A stretch of DNA of 12,459 bases from Bacillota bacterium (GTDB taxonomy: Bacteria > Eremiobacterota > SpSt-956 > JAKJGF01), in assembly GCA_029555925.1 (NCBI GenBank), contig JAKPQU010000004.1:1-12459 (forward strand). The letters run 5' to 3'. This document shows positions 1 through 5,841 of this stretch, one piece after another (position 1 is the stretch's first letter; each line of letters begins with the position of its first letter). The notes under the pieces were generated by a model. It had not been told where the DNA came from. It was given only the letters and a program-made list of their open reading frames with translations, and ran no database searches. A program made the translations under genes and the position numbers.

Positions 1-70
<70 letters not shown>

Positions 71-281
71 AAAATTTATATAAATCTCTTATGAGATTTT
101 TATCTGACTTAAACTTTGCTTAGCTCTGTTTATATACTTAACTCAATCTTCATTGAGAGCCCTTTGAAACTTCTTTCGATTGTTTCAATCTCTTGTATGC
201 TATTTAGTTTTCAAAGTCCATTTATTTGCGGTCTTTTTCTCCCGTCCAGAGCCTGTTTTTTTGTTTTCTCTGTCTGAGAGC
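71..281 (-). other. 16S rRNA leader with boxA-like element and small hairpins
   Basis: This is the transcribed spacer between the rRNA promoter and mature 16S. On the minus strand it contains CTTTGAAAACTAAATAG (about 203-219), which resembles the boxA-like antitermination element of Firmicutes rRNA leaders and spacers. Several perfect small hairpins are visible: AAATCTC/GAGATTT with a 4-nt loop (82-99), CTCAAT/ATTGAG (142-157) and GATTG/CAATC (178-190). The 82-99 hairpin lies just before the mature 5' end and may mark processing. The boxA role is inferred from similarity; no coding potential is seen. Confidence 0.55.
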
Positions 282-287
282 TTAGTC

Positions 288-345
288 AGTATATCAAAAG
301 TAATTAACGAAGTCAATAGTTTTTTTAAAAAAAATTAAAAAATTT
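288..345 (-). promoter_or_regulatory. rRNA operon promoter with UP-like A/T tract
   Basis: On the minus strand, TTGACT (bases 316-311) and TATACT (293-288) are separated by exactly 17 bp, giving a start near base 281-282. Immediately upstream, bases 317-345 are almost pure A and T tracts, as in the UP elements that boost rRNA promoters. Position, spacing and the A/T tract agree. No other promoter of this quality lies between the 16S gene and the subtilase gene. Confidence 0.85.
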
Positions 346-358
346 ACAAACGACCATT

Positions 359-1663
359 TCACGCCATTTTCATGGCTTTCTCTATGGCTTTCTCACCATC
401 AATATACCCTGCACCCTGCATATTTGGATCCAGTCCTCTATCTTCAGCAGTACTCATCAAAATTTCTTTTACCTCATCAGGTGTTAAAGAAGGATTTGCT
501 TCAAGCATGTCTGCTACCAGGCCTGCTGCAACAGGTGTGGCCATAGAGGTACCGGACATAGTAGTATAACCTCCGCCAGGTTTCAGAGAGGTTATATTCT
601 GCCCGGGGCTTACAAGATCAGGCTTGACTATACCGTCAATAGTAGGACCTATACTGGAATAACGGGACATCTTATCATCTTTTCTATCGACAGTTCCCAT
701 GTCATTAAAAGAACCTATGGTAATTATAGAAGGTTCTATACCGGGAGATCCTATAGTTTTTGGAGTCGGCCCCGAATTTCCTGCAGCTATAAGCACAACG
801 AGTCCTTTATTTTTAGCAGCTTCAACGGCCTGACAGACAGGATCGTCATCGGAAGGCCTTGTAGCTGTTCCGCCGAGAGACATACTTACAACCCTTATAG
901 GAGGATTAAATTTATCTTTATTTTCGACAACCCACTGAATACCCTGAATAATATTGGAAAAACTACCGCTTCCAGAGCCGCTCAGTACTTTAACTCCCAC
1001 GAGAGACGCATCAGGAGCAGGGCCGACATTTTTCCCTGAAGAACTTGCTCCATTGGCTGCCACATCACCGGCACAATGGGTACCATGGCCGTTATCATCA
1101 TAAGGTTCTGTTTTGCCATTTACAAAATCTTTAAAACCTATTATTCTGCTCTGTCCTGTCTTCAAATCGGAAAGATCCTTATGAGGAGCTATACCTGTAT
1201 CTATAACCGCCACTGTAACACCTTTCCCCGTAAAACCCTTATGATTGATTGTAGTGGCACCAACAGCAGGAGAAGCAACATCTAAATAGGCATGCATATC
1301 ACCGTCAGGTATAATTGCAAGAGTACCTTTCCTGGCTATTTTAAGTATTTCTTTAGGGGGTATTTCTGCGGAAAAACCTCCGATTATTGGCAAATCTGCT
1401 TCAATATGACCGCCCCCGGCCAGTATCTCTTCTTTTTTCTTTGCAACCTCTTCCAGGTCTTTTCCTTCTATAATAACAGAACTCAAACCATTTTGATTGA
1501 CTTTAAAACCTTCTGCATCGAGATAATTTTCAAGGCTGAGCTCGACGTGATCGGCAGATACGGGCTCAGAAGGAAGCGATTTAGAGGAAAGATCTTTTTT
1601 CATGTTTAACGGGGAGATGTTACGGGTATTAGAAAAATTATCACCTGAAATTCTGGTATTCAC
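359..1663 (-). CDS. aprX: AprX-type intracellular subtilisin-like serine protease (peptidase S8)
   Basis: 434 aa. The catalytic triad is visible as Asp155 (AVIDTGIAPH), His193 (DDNGHGTHCAGD) and Ser373 (SGTSMATP), with oxyanion Asn296 (AAGNSGP). The catalytic domain (about 142-430) matches Bacillus AprX closely from memory, for example in KTEPYDDNGHGTHCAGDVA and GVKVL. Residues 61-126 form an I9-type propeptide ending in the subtilisin-like motif HAY, so autoprocessing after Tyr126 is likely. No signal peptide or membrane helix is seen, so it should act in the cytoplasm. The first 40 residues are polar and look disordered. The start is GTG, chosen because AAGGAGG sits 7 nt upstream. It is the second gene of a unit with the 85-aa propeptide-like protein, 43 nt apart. 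The stop lies about 40 nt before the rRNA promoter with no clear terminator between. The family assignment is secure; the substrate is unknown. Confidence 0.93.
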   Translation of the reverse strand: MNTRISGDNFSNTRNISPLNMKKDLSSKSLPSEPVSADHVELSLENYLDAEGFKVNQNGLSSVIIEGKDLEEVAKKKEEILAGGGHIEADLPIIGGFSAEIPPKEILKIARKGTLAIIPDGDMHAYLDVASPAVGATTINHKGFTGKGVTVAVIDTGIAPHKDLSDLKTGQSRIIGFKDFVNGKTEPYDDNGHGTHCAGDVAANGASSSGKNVGPAPDASLVGVKVLSGSGSGSFSNIIQGIQWVVENKDKFNPPIRVVSMSLGGTATRPSDDDPVCQAVEAAKNKGLVVLIAAGNSGPTPKTIGSPGIEPSIITIGSFNDMGTVDRKDDKMSRYSSIGPTIDGIVKPDLVSPGQNITSLKPGGGYTTMSGTSMATPVAAGLVADMLEANPSLTPDEVKEILMSTAEDRGLDPNMQGAGYIDGEKAIEKAMKMA

Positions 1664-1706
1664 TGGTAATCCTCCTTAAGTAATAAAAAAAATGATTTTC
1701 TCATAT

Positions 1707-1964
1707 TCAAATTGCCTGAACTTCACCGTCATAATAAATCTTTTTTATCCTTGGATTGGCTATTAAATCTTTTATTGCCTTTGCAGTCAGTTCTACGCCG
1801 TAAGAATTTATAATAGATAATTTGCTTTTAACAGTACCTCCTGCCTGAATGATAAGTTTTTCATCTTCTTCCATTATAGTGTCATTGACCTGTACTATTA
1901 CAGGAAGTATCTTTTCATCGTCTGATAACATATTACTTAGCTGAGAACAAAGTTTATCTGCCAT
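1707..1964 (-). CDS. Free-standing subtilisin propeptide-like (inhibitor I9-type) protein
   Basis: 85 aa, cytoplasmic (no signal peptide). The pattern ILPVIVQVND, then a helix ending IIQAGG, then KSKLSIINSYGVELT, a second helix AKAIKDLIANP and IKKIYYDGEV is the beta-alpha-beta-beta-alpha-beta signature of the S8 propeptide/I9 fold. It aligns without large gaps to residues 61-126 of the adjacent protease (IIGGFSAEIP; IIPDGDMHAY). It ends at Ile85, the position matching Tyr126, the expected P1 residue of the protease's own cut site. It is therefore probably a trans-acting inhibitor and/or folding chaperone for that protease, comparable to fungal Pbi2/POIA1 inhibitors. The start is ATG at 1964, with AGGA 9 nt upstream; in-frame TTG and GTG codons just upstream fit the SD less well. 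It is the first gene of the pair. The fold is well supported; the inhibitory role is inferred. Confidence 0.8.
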   Translation of the reverse strand: MADKLCSQLSNMLSDDEKILPVIVQVNDTIMEEDEKLIIQAGGTVKSKLSIINSYGVELTAKAIKDLIANPRIKKIYYDGEVQAI

Positions 1965-2030
1965 AATCACCAATCCTAATTATAAAAAATTTTGACGTAT
2001 ACATTTCCATGGGTAAACTTCTTTTAACTG

Positions 2031-2100
2031 CCATGACCGTTTCGGTCACAACACGTATGAGGATCTGTTCTTCCCGTTATGCGTTACGATTCTCATATAA
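2031..2100 (+). repeat. Dispersed ~80-bp two-hairpin repeat, copy A
   Basis: It begins CCATGACCG, folds into a small hairpin (GACCG/CGGTC, 2035-2047), then continues CACAAC...GTATGAG, TTCTTCCCGT, GCGTTACG and ATTCTCATATAA. The TATGAG/CTCATA arms enclose the CCCGT...CGTTACG core. Most positions match copies B (2251-2334) and C (10061-10133, inverted). Copy A is the most degenerate in the outer arms (GAGGAT against ATTCTC). Confidence 0.8.
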
Positions 2101-2250
2101 ACCTTATTTCATAAGTAAGTTTACACAAAGTATCTCTCTAAAATATTCTCTCCCTGTATCCCTCTATGTATTTATTATGATAACATAAATACCTGCTTTA
2201 TCCAAGTAAAAACTTGTTAAAAAAATGTAAACTTTTTCTTAATTTAATAC

Positions 2251-2334
2251 CAACAACCATGACCGATTCGGCCACAACGAAGTATGAGAATTTGTTCTTC
2301 CCGTCACACGTTACGCGTAAAGATTCTCATATAA
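2251..2334 (+). repeat. Dispersed ~80-bp two-hairpin repeat, copy B
   Basis: This copy reads AACAACCATGACCG, a small GACCG/CGGCC-like hairpin, CACAACGAAG, then TATGAGAAT (2284-2292) pairing perfectly with ATTCTCATA (2323-2331). The loop contains CCCGTCACACGTTACGCG, which is related to the GTRAYGC heptamers found elsewhere in the window. It lies about 130 bp upstream of the TPR gene promoter. Confidence 0.82.
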
Positions 2335-2464
2335 AATTGCTTTAATTAAAAGGAAGTTGACGACTTTTCGAACAGGTTCTAAATAATTTCGGTAAAAGAA
2401 AAAACATTAATCTCAATAGAAGGATTTAGTTTGGATAAAAGCGAATAGTATAAATCATTTTGTA

Positions 2465-2507
2465 TTGACAATAATTTTGATAATCATTTTTTCATAATAG
2501 ATGTAAT
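2465..2507 (+). promoter_or_regulatory. Probable promoter of the TPR gene
   Basis: A perfect TTGACA lies at 2465-2470 and a TTGATA at 2477-2482. Possible -10 boxes are CATAAT (2493-2498, 22 bp from the first) and TGTAAT (2502-2507, 19 bp from the second). Neither pair has ideal spacing, so the exact promoter is uncertain. The stretch around TGATAATCATT (2478-2488) resembles half of a Fur-type box, but the DNA is so AT-rich that chance is a serious alternative. Confidence 0.45.
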
Positions 2508-2510
2508 ATC

Positions 2511-2563
2511 AGAAAGGGGGCATTATAGCAGTTCTGCGTGAAATGCTATAAGTTAAGCTTATG
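2511..2563 (+). promoter_or_regulatory. Distant Shine-Dalgarno with hairpin bridging to the TPR start codon
   Basis: AGAAAGGGGG (2511-2520), a near-perfect SD, lies 40 nt before the ATG at 2561. Between them is a perfect 8-bp stem, TTATAGCA (2523-2530) with TGCTATAA (2544-2551), around a 13-nt loop. Removing the hairpin leaves 11 nt between SD and ATG, a normal spacing. No SD lies close to the ATG, and an in-frame stop at 2549-2551 excludes an upstream start. Folding is inferred from sequence alone. Confidence 0.6.
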
Positions 2564-4630
2564 AAAGAAGAGAATAACTCTCAGGAAGGAACACTGGATT
2601 TACAGTTAGAAGTTGAAAAAAATCCAAATGATTCCAATGCCCATTGTAAACTGGGTATCGCCTATTTCAATGAAGGCAGATATGATCTGGCTGAAAGAGA
2701 AATGGAACTTACTCTCAGTCTTGACGAAAAAAATGTTACTGCCTTATGTTACACAGGACAAATACATCTGCAGAGAGGACAGATAGAAGAATCAAGAAAA
2801 AAACTTCAGGAAGCTCTTGATATAGATCCAAACTCGGTAGAAAGCCACTATCATCTTGGTAATACCTATGCTCAAATAGGAGAGATAGGACTTGCTATAA
2901 AGGAATGGAAAAAAGCTATTTCGATAGACGAGAAATACTCTCAGGCTCATTATATGCTCGGAGTAATTTATCTTTATCAGGGCAAATCGGATCTTGCTAT
3001 AAAGCATTACAAAGAAGTTATCAATATAGATCCGACAGATCCCTTCTCTTATAATAACCTGGGTCTGGTTTATGCAAGGGAAGGCAAGCTGGAAGAAGCT
3101 ATAGAACAGTGGAAAAAAGCCATTGAAATTAATCCTGATTATGCCCAGGTATATTATAACCTGGGACTTGTTTACGCAAGGTCCGGTAATTATGAAAAAG
3201 CGATTGAAGGTTATCAGAAAGCTATTGAGTTAAATCCTACGGACGTATATGCCCATAACAATCTTGGCCTTGTTTATGCAAGACTGGGCCAGACGGAAAA
3301 AGCTACGGAATTTTACAGAAAAGCGCTGGAACTGGATGCTACTGATGTATATGCCCACAACAATCTGGGAAGGGCTTATGACAGTCTCGGCAAACTGGAA
3401 GAAGCCATGGCAGAATATGAAAAAGCAGTAGAACTGGATCCGAATGATGTATATGCAAGAAATAATCTGGGAAGGGCCTATGCAAGAAAAGGCAGAATAG
3501 ATGAAGCCATACAGCAGTTTAAAACCGCCATAGAGATTGACAGCACCGATGTATATGCCCATAATAATCTCGGTATAGCATATGCAAGAATAGGTGATAT
3601 CGAACAGGCAATACAGGAATATAAGATTGCCCTGAAAATGAATCCCAATGATGTATATGTTCACAATAATCTCGGAAGAGCCTATGTAAAGATCAATAAA
3701 CTAGGTCTTGCCATTAAAGAATTTAAAAAAGCAATAGAAATAGCTCCCGGCGACCTTTATGCCCATAATAACCTGGGTATAGCCTATTCAAGAGCAGGAA
3801 AACTGGATCTGGCAATAGAATGTTACAAAAAGGCACTGGAAATCAATCAGAAAGACGTATATGCCCACAACAATCTTGGTTTTGCCTACACATGTCAGAA
3901 CAGAATAGATGAAGCAATAGAACAGTTCAAGCAGGCACTGGAGATAGAGCCGACTGATGTCTATGCTCACAACAATCTCGGTATAGCCTATGCCCGTTCT
4001 GGCAAACTGGAACTTGCAGTAGAAGAATATAAGAAAGCCATAGAAATTGATCCTGACGATATATATGCCCACAATAACCTCGGTCTTGCTTACACGTACC
4101 AGGGTAAGCTGGAACTTGCCATTGAAGAATATAAAAAAGCTATAGTAATCAATGAAAACGATGCTTATGCCCACAATAATCTCGGACTTGCCTATACATA
4201 TCTGGACAAACTGGATCTGGCAGCGGAAGAGTATAAAAAAGCTATAGAAATAGATCCTCAGGATATGTATGCCCATAATAATCTGGGTATAGTTTATGCA
4301 AGAAAAGGGCAGACTGAAGATGCCATAGAAGAATGGCTCAAAGCCCTTGAAATTAACCCTGATTATGCAGAGGCTCATTTCAACCTTGGCCTCAGTTATA
4401 CAGATCTGAACAAACTGGAGGAAGCTATTTCTTCCTATAAAAAGGCTATAGAACTGGATCAGAAATTAATTCAGGCCTATGGAAATCTCGGACTTTTATA
4501 TGAGAAACAGGATAACAGGGAAGAATCTGTAAAACATCTGGAAATCGCCCTTGCACTGGCAGAAGAACAGGGTAATGATAATTATGCCCAGAATATCGGG
4601 AAAGAACTGGAAAGAATTAAAGGGGCATAA
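2561..4630 (+). CDS. Nineteen-repeat TPR protein
   Basis: 689 aa, built almost entirely of tetratricopeptide repeats. Nineteen units of exactly 34 residues run from residue 16 to 661 with no insertion, preceded by a short polar N-terminus and followed by a degenerate helical cap (662-689). Repeats 7-17 share the core YAHNNLG with few changes, pointing to internal duplication. Asn occupies TPR positions 5 and 6 in most of these repeats. No signal peptide, membrane segment or catalytic domain is present, so it is probably a cytoplasmic protein-interaction scaffold forming a solenoid of more than two turns. Asn at position 6 recalls the asparagine ladder by which O-GlcNAc transferase TPRs hold extended peptides; that role here is inference. 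It is monocistronic, with its own promoter and a strong terminator after it. The partner is unknown and cannot be read from the neighbours. Confidence 0.93.
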   Translation: MKEENNSQEGTLDLQLEVEKNPNDSNAHCKLGIAYFNEGRYDLAEREMELTLSLDEKNVTALCYTGQIHLQRGQIEESRKKLQEALDIDPNSVESHYHLGNTYAQIGEIGLAIKEWKKAISIDEKYSQAHYMLGVIYLYQGKSDLAIKHYKEVINIDPTDPFSYNNLGLVYAREGKLEEAIEQWKKAIEINPDYAQVYYNLGLVYARSGNYEKAIEGYQKAIELNPTDVYAHNNLGLVYARLGQTEKATEFYRKALELDATDVYAHNNLGRAYDSLGKLEEAMAEYEKAVELDPNDVYARNNLGRAYARKGRIDEAIQQFKTAIEIDSTDVYAHNNLGIAYARIGDIEQAIQEYKIALKMNPNDVYVHNNLGRAYVKINKLGLAIKEFKKAIEIAPGDLYAHNNLGIAYSRAGKLDLAIECYKKALEINQKDVYAHNNLGFAYTCQNRIDEAIEQFKQALEIEPTDVYAHNNLGIAYARSGKLELAVEEYKKAIEIDPDDIYAHNNLGLAYTYQGKLELAIEEYKKAIVINENDAYAHNNLGLAYTYLDKLDLAAEEYKKAIEIDPQDMYAHNNLGIVYARKGQTEDAIEEWLKALEINPDYAEAHFNLGLSYTDLNKLEEAISSYKKAIELDQKLIQAYGNLGLLYEKQDNREESVKHLEIALALAEEQGNDNYAQNIGKELERIKGA
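2606..4543 (+). repeat. Tandem 102-bp coding repeats (TPR units)
   Basis: The DNA repeats with a 102-bp period (34 codons). Blocks such as TATGCCCACAACAATCT recur with synonymous changes from about 3240 to 4290. The exact codon register and the shared core suggest amplification by unequal recombination, which would make copy number variable between strains. Confidence 0.85.
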
Positions 4631-4640
4631 TATTTTCACA

Positions 4641-4678
4641 AAAAAAATAAAGGCCACTCCGGTGGCCTTTATTTTTTT
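4641..4678. terminator. Bidirectional intrinsic terminator
   Basis: A perfect 17-bp stem pairs 4641-4657 with 4662-4678 around a TCCG loop. The GC core is GGCCAC/GTGGCC, flanked by an A-tract on the left and a T-tract on the right, so it terminates on either strand. It lies 10 nt after the TPR gene stop and 12 nt after the stop of the convergent 66-aa gene, and probably serves both. Confidence 0.95.
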
Positions 4679-4690
4679 ATCTCAATAAAC

Positions 4691-4891
4691 TTACTTTATT
4701 TTGTCCATTTCTCTTAATATATCCAGCAATTCATCTGCCTCGGAAATCAAATCTTTCACCTTACGATAAGTAGGTTCTTCAAGCTTCTTTCTGGTAGTTT
4801 TAGAAGCTCCCTTATATGAATTCCATATAATAACCAGAGACAATGCACAAATACCTCCTGTAAAAAACCATAATAACTTGCTATCTGTCAT
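4691..4891 (-). CDS. Small single-pass membrane protein, unknown function
   Basis: 66 aa. Residues about 6-23 (LLWFFTGGICALSLVIIW) form one hydrophobic helix. It is followed by a basic stretch (YKGASKTTRKK) and a charged, probably helical C-terminus ending LLDILREMDKIK. The positive-inside rule puts the C-terminal tail in the cytoplasm. No family is recognised. It ends at the shared bidirectional terminator. The ATG has no good SD of its own: only AGAAA lies nearby. This supports coupling to the 29-codon ORF whose stop overlaps this start by 11 nt. That it is a real gene rests on the clean membrane-helix pattern, the terminator and an upstream promoter-like sequence. Confidence 0.65.
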   Translation of the reverse strand: MTDSKLLWFFTGGICALSLVIIWNSYKGASKTTRKKLEEPTYRKVKDLISEADELLDILREMDKIK

Positions 4892-4970
4892 AAATTTTTC
4901 TGAAGAAAATTTTCGAGTTTACCGGTATGTTCCCATACACAGAATTACCATAAACTAAAAAAACCTTCAT
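4881..4970 (-). CDS. Possible 29-aa leader peptide overlapping the small membrane protein gene
   Basis: An ATG at 4970, preceded by AGAGGAGAGA (AGGAG 3 nt from the ATG), opens a 29-codon frame. It begins MKVFLVYGNS and ends FFRKIYDR at TAG (4883-4881). Its end overlaps the start of the 66-aa gene by 11 nt, an arrangement typical of translational coupling. The peptide resembles nothing known. The SD spacing is short and a 30-codon frame can arise by chance, so this is only a candidate. An alternative is that bases 4917-4956 fold (AGTTTA/TAAACT enclosing GTATG-GGAA-CATAC) and control access to the downstream start. Confidence 0.35.
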   Translation of the reverse strand: MKVFLVYGNSVYGNIPVNSKIFFRKIYDR

Positions 4971-5028
4971 TCTCTCCTCTCATAGAATACACACAGGGAT
5001 TTATATATACTACCTACCATTTTTATTT

Positions 5029-5057
5029 ATTATAGCAAAAAAATCTGCTAATAGCAA
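5029..5057 (-). promoter_or_regulatory. Candidate promoter for the 29-aa/66-aa pair
   Basis: On the minus strand, a perfect TATAAT (5034-5029) lies 17 bp from TTGCTA (5057-5052), giving a start near 5022 and an untranslated leader of about 50 nt before the small ORF. The -35 is imperfect (TTG conserved). It lies back to back with the tRNA promoter. Confidence 0.5.
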
Positions 5058-5082
5058 TAGCTTGTCAAAAAACCGCAATCTC

Positions 5083-5111
5083 TTGACTTCATATAAAGTT
5101 TAAATTATAAT
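5083..5111 (+). promoter_or_regulatory. Promoter of tRNA-Ala
   Basis: TTGACT (5083-5088) and TATAAT (5106-5111) with exact 17-bp spacing lie 11 bp before the tRNA. The predicted start, around 5118, leaves only about 5 nt of 5' leader. Confidence 0.88.
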
Positions 5112-5122
5112 GAGACGTTAAA

Positions 5123-5195
5123 GGGGATGTAGCTTAGATGGTAGAGCGCTTCCTTCGCAAGGAAGAGGTCGGCGGTTCGAATCCGCTCATCTCCA
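5123..5195 (+). tRNA. tRNA-Ala (anticodon CGC)
   Basis: 73 nt, full cloverleaf. The acceptor GGGGATG pairs with CATCTCC, including the G3-U70 wobble (5125/5192) that is the alanine identity element. The anticodon stem is CTTCC/GGAAG with loop TTCGCAA, giving anticodon CGC at 5156-5158, which reads GCG. The T arm is GGCGG-TTCGAAT-CCGCT and the discriminator is A5195. The CCA end is not encoded. It is a single gene with its own promoter. Confidence 0.97.
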
Positions 5196-5203
5196 TAATA
5201 GAA

Positions 5204-5235
5204 GGGCAGATATGAAAGTGCCTCTAATTTTTTTT
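5204..5235 (+). terminator. Weak candidate terminator after tRNA-Ala
   Basis: GGGCA (5204-5208) can pair with TGCCT (5219-5223) over a 10-nt loop, followed a few bases later by a T8 run (5228-5235). The stem is only 5 bp with one wobble. Its T-run overlaps the 3' end of the convergent dtd gene. Confidence 0.35.
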
Positions 5236-5682
5236 ACTGTCTATAATAAGAGTAACAGGGCCCTGATTATATATCTTTACAAGCATGGAAGCCTGAAATA
5301 CTCCTTCTGCTACCGTGAGCCCCTTTTCTTTGAGGGCTTCTACAAAATCTTTATATAACTTCACTGCAAGTTCAGGAGGAGCTGCATCGGAATAACCGGG
5401 ACGCTTCCCTTTACGGCAGTCACCGTAAAGGGTAAACTGTGATACAACAAGGGCTTCTCCTGAGACATCCAGAACAGAAAGATTCATTTTATCTTCTTCA
5501 TCTGGAAATATTCTTAAACCGGCAATTTTTTCCGCCATCCATGCAACATCTTTAGAGGAATCGTTTTTCCCGACACCGAGAAGAACCATAATGCCCTTCC
5601 CTATTTTACCTGTCGTTGTTTCAGTTCCATTTTCTTCAACAAGTACCTCTGCTTCTTTTACTCTCTGAACTATGGCTCTCAT
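5224..5682 (-). CDS. dtd: D-aminoacyl-tRNA deacylase (DTD)
   Basis: 152 aa, close to the usual ~145-150 aa. It begins [13 protein letters not shown] and carries the active-site motif SQFTLYGD (81-88) and the C-terminal NQGPVT (139-144) with the Gly-cis-Pro that forms the chiral-proofreading site. The enzyme acts as a cytoplasmic homodimer that hydrolyses D-aminoacyl (and glycyl) esters from mischarged tRNA, including Gly-tRNA-Ala, a fitting neighbour for a tRNA-Ala gene. The segment GVFQASM replaces the more usual GxFGADM, a mild variation. The start is ATG, with AAAGGA 11 nt upstream. It lies 159 bp downstream of rel on the same strand, an order also found in Bacillus. It converges with tRNA-Ala; its stop overlaps the possible tRNA terminator. 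Confidence 0.96.
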   Translation of the reverse strand: MRAIVQRVKEAEVLVEENGTETTTGKIGKGIMVLLGVGKNDSSKDVAWMAEKIAGLRIFPDEEDKMNLSVLDVSGEALVVSQFTLYGDCRKGKRPGYSDAAPPELAVKLYKDFVEALKEKGLTVAEGVFQASMLVKIYNQGPVTLIIDSKKN

Positions 5683-5705
5683 AAAAGTTTATTTCCTTTA
5701 AAATC

Positions 5706-5779
5706 GTAATGTGTAATATGGTCGTGACGCGTGACGGGTGACGCGTGACAGGTGGTTCATGATGCGTAATGCGTAATGC
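5706..5779. repeat. GTRAYGC heptamer array between rel and dtd
   Basis: On the plus strand the array reads GTAATGT, GTAATAT, a 4-nt break, then eight consecutive heptamers from 5724: GTGACGC, GTGACGG, GTGACGC, GTGACAG, GTGGTTC, ATGATGC, GTAATGC, GTAATGC. All lie in one orientation, antisense to the rel-dtd transcript. The same heptamer consensus recurs in the rel leader (8113-8182) and inside the ~80-bp repeats. No coding potential. Confidence 0.75.
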
Positions 5780-5796
5780 GCATTTTCACCGGTACC

Positions 5797-5818
5797 GGGC
5801 GAACACAGTGGTTCACCC
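5797..5818 (-). repeat. Intergenic hairpin repeat downstream of rel
   Basis: On the minus strand GGGTGAAC pairs with GTTCGCCC over a 6-nt loop, with one G-U wobble. In the plus strand that pair becomes C-A, so the RNA hairpin fits the rel-dtd transcript best. The surrounding GTAGGGGTGAACC...GTTCGCCC resembles a GTAGGGGCG-type hairpin that I recall from intergenic DNA of diverse bacteria. There is no T-run, so terminator function is doubtful. The adjacent GGTCACTGATCACTG (5824-5838) is another short heptamer-like repeat. Confidence 0.5.
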
Positions 5819-5841
5819 CTACTGGTCACTGATCACTGTAA

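Larger units (their letters stand above)
1965..2560. other. 596-bp gene-free divergent intergenic region
   Basis: No plausible coding ORF is present on either strand. It holds two direct copies of an ~80-bp structured repeat (2031-2100 and 2251-2334), each preceded by a similar GTAAACTT-rich stretch (from 2013 and 2227), so the duplicated unit may be nearer 90-105 bp. The rest (2101-2250 and 2335-2464) is AT-rich and unremarkable. It must contain the minus-strand promoter for the propeptide/protease pair, but no convincing -35/-10 pair for it was found. Confidence 0.6.

Noticed and set aside
372..1609. Plus-strand open frames within aprX (372-569, 1076-1285, 1292-1609)
   Set aside because: They are shadows of the protease gene, without SD or recognisable product.
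2470..2500. Fur box upstream of the TPR gene
   Set aside because: About 14 of 19 positions match the classic consensus, but the DNA is almost all A and T and nothing downstream is iron-related.
2538..2564. Eight-codon GTG mini-ORF overlapping the TPR start (ATGA overlap)
   Set aside because: It lies 17 nt from the SD, starts with GTG inside the hairpin loop and is very short; the hairpin-bridged SD explains the leader better, though coupling is not excluded.
3230..4378. Long antisense open frames within the TPR gene (3230-3664 and 3788-4378)
   Set aside because: They are the reverse of the 102-bp TPR repeats: the repeated DNA keeps one reverse frame open. They have no SD and the products are low-complexity.
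5706..5779. CRISPR array
   Set aside because: The units are 7-nt heptamers with no spacers and no cas genes; the same applies to 8112-8183.
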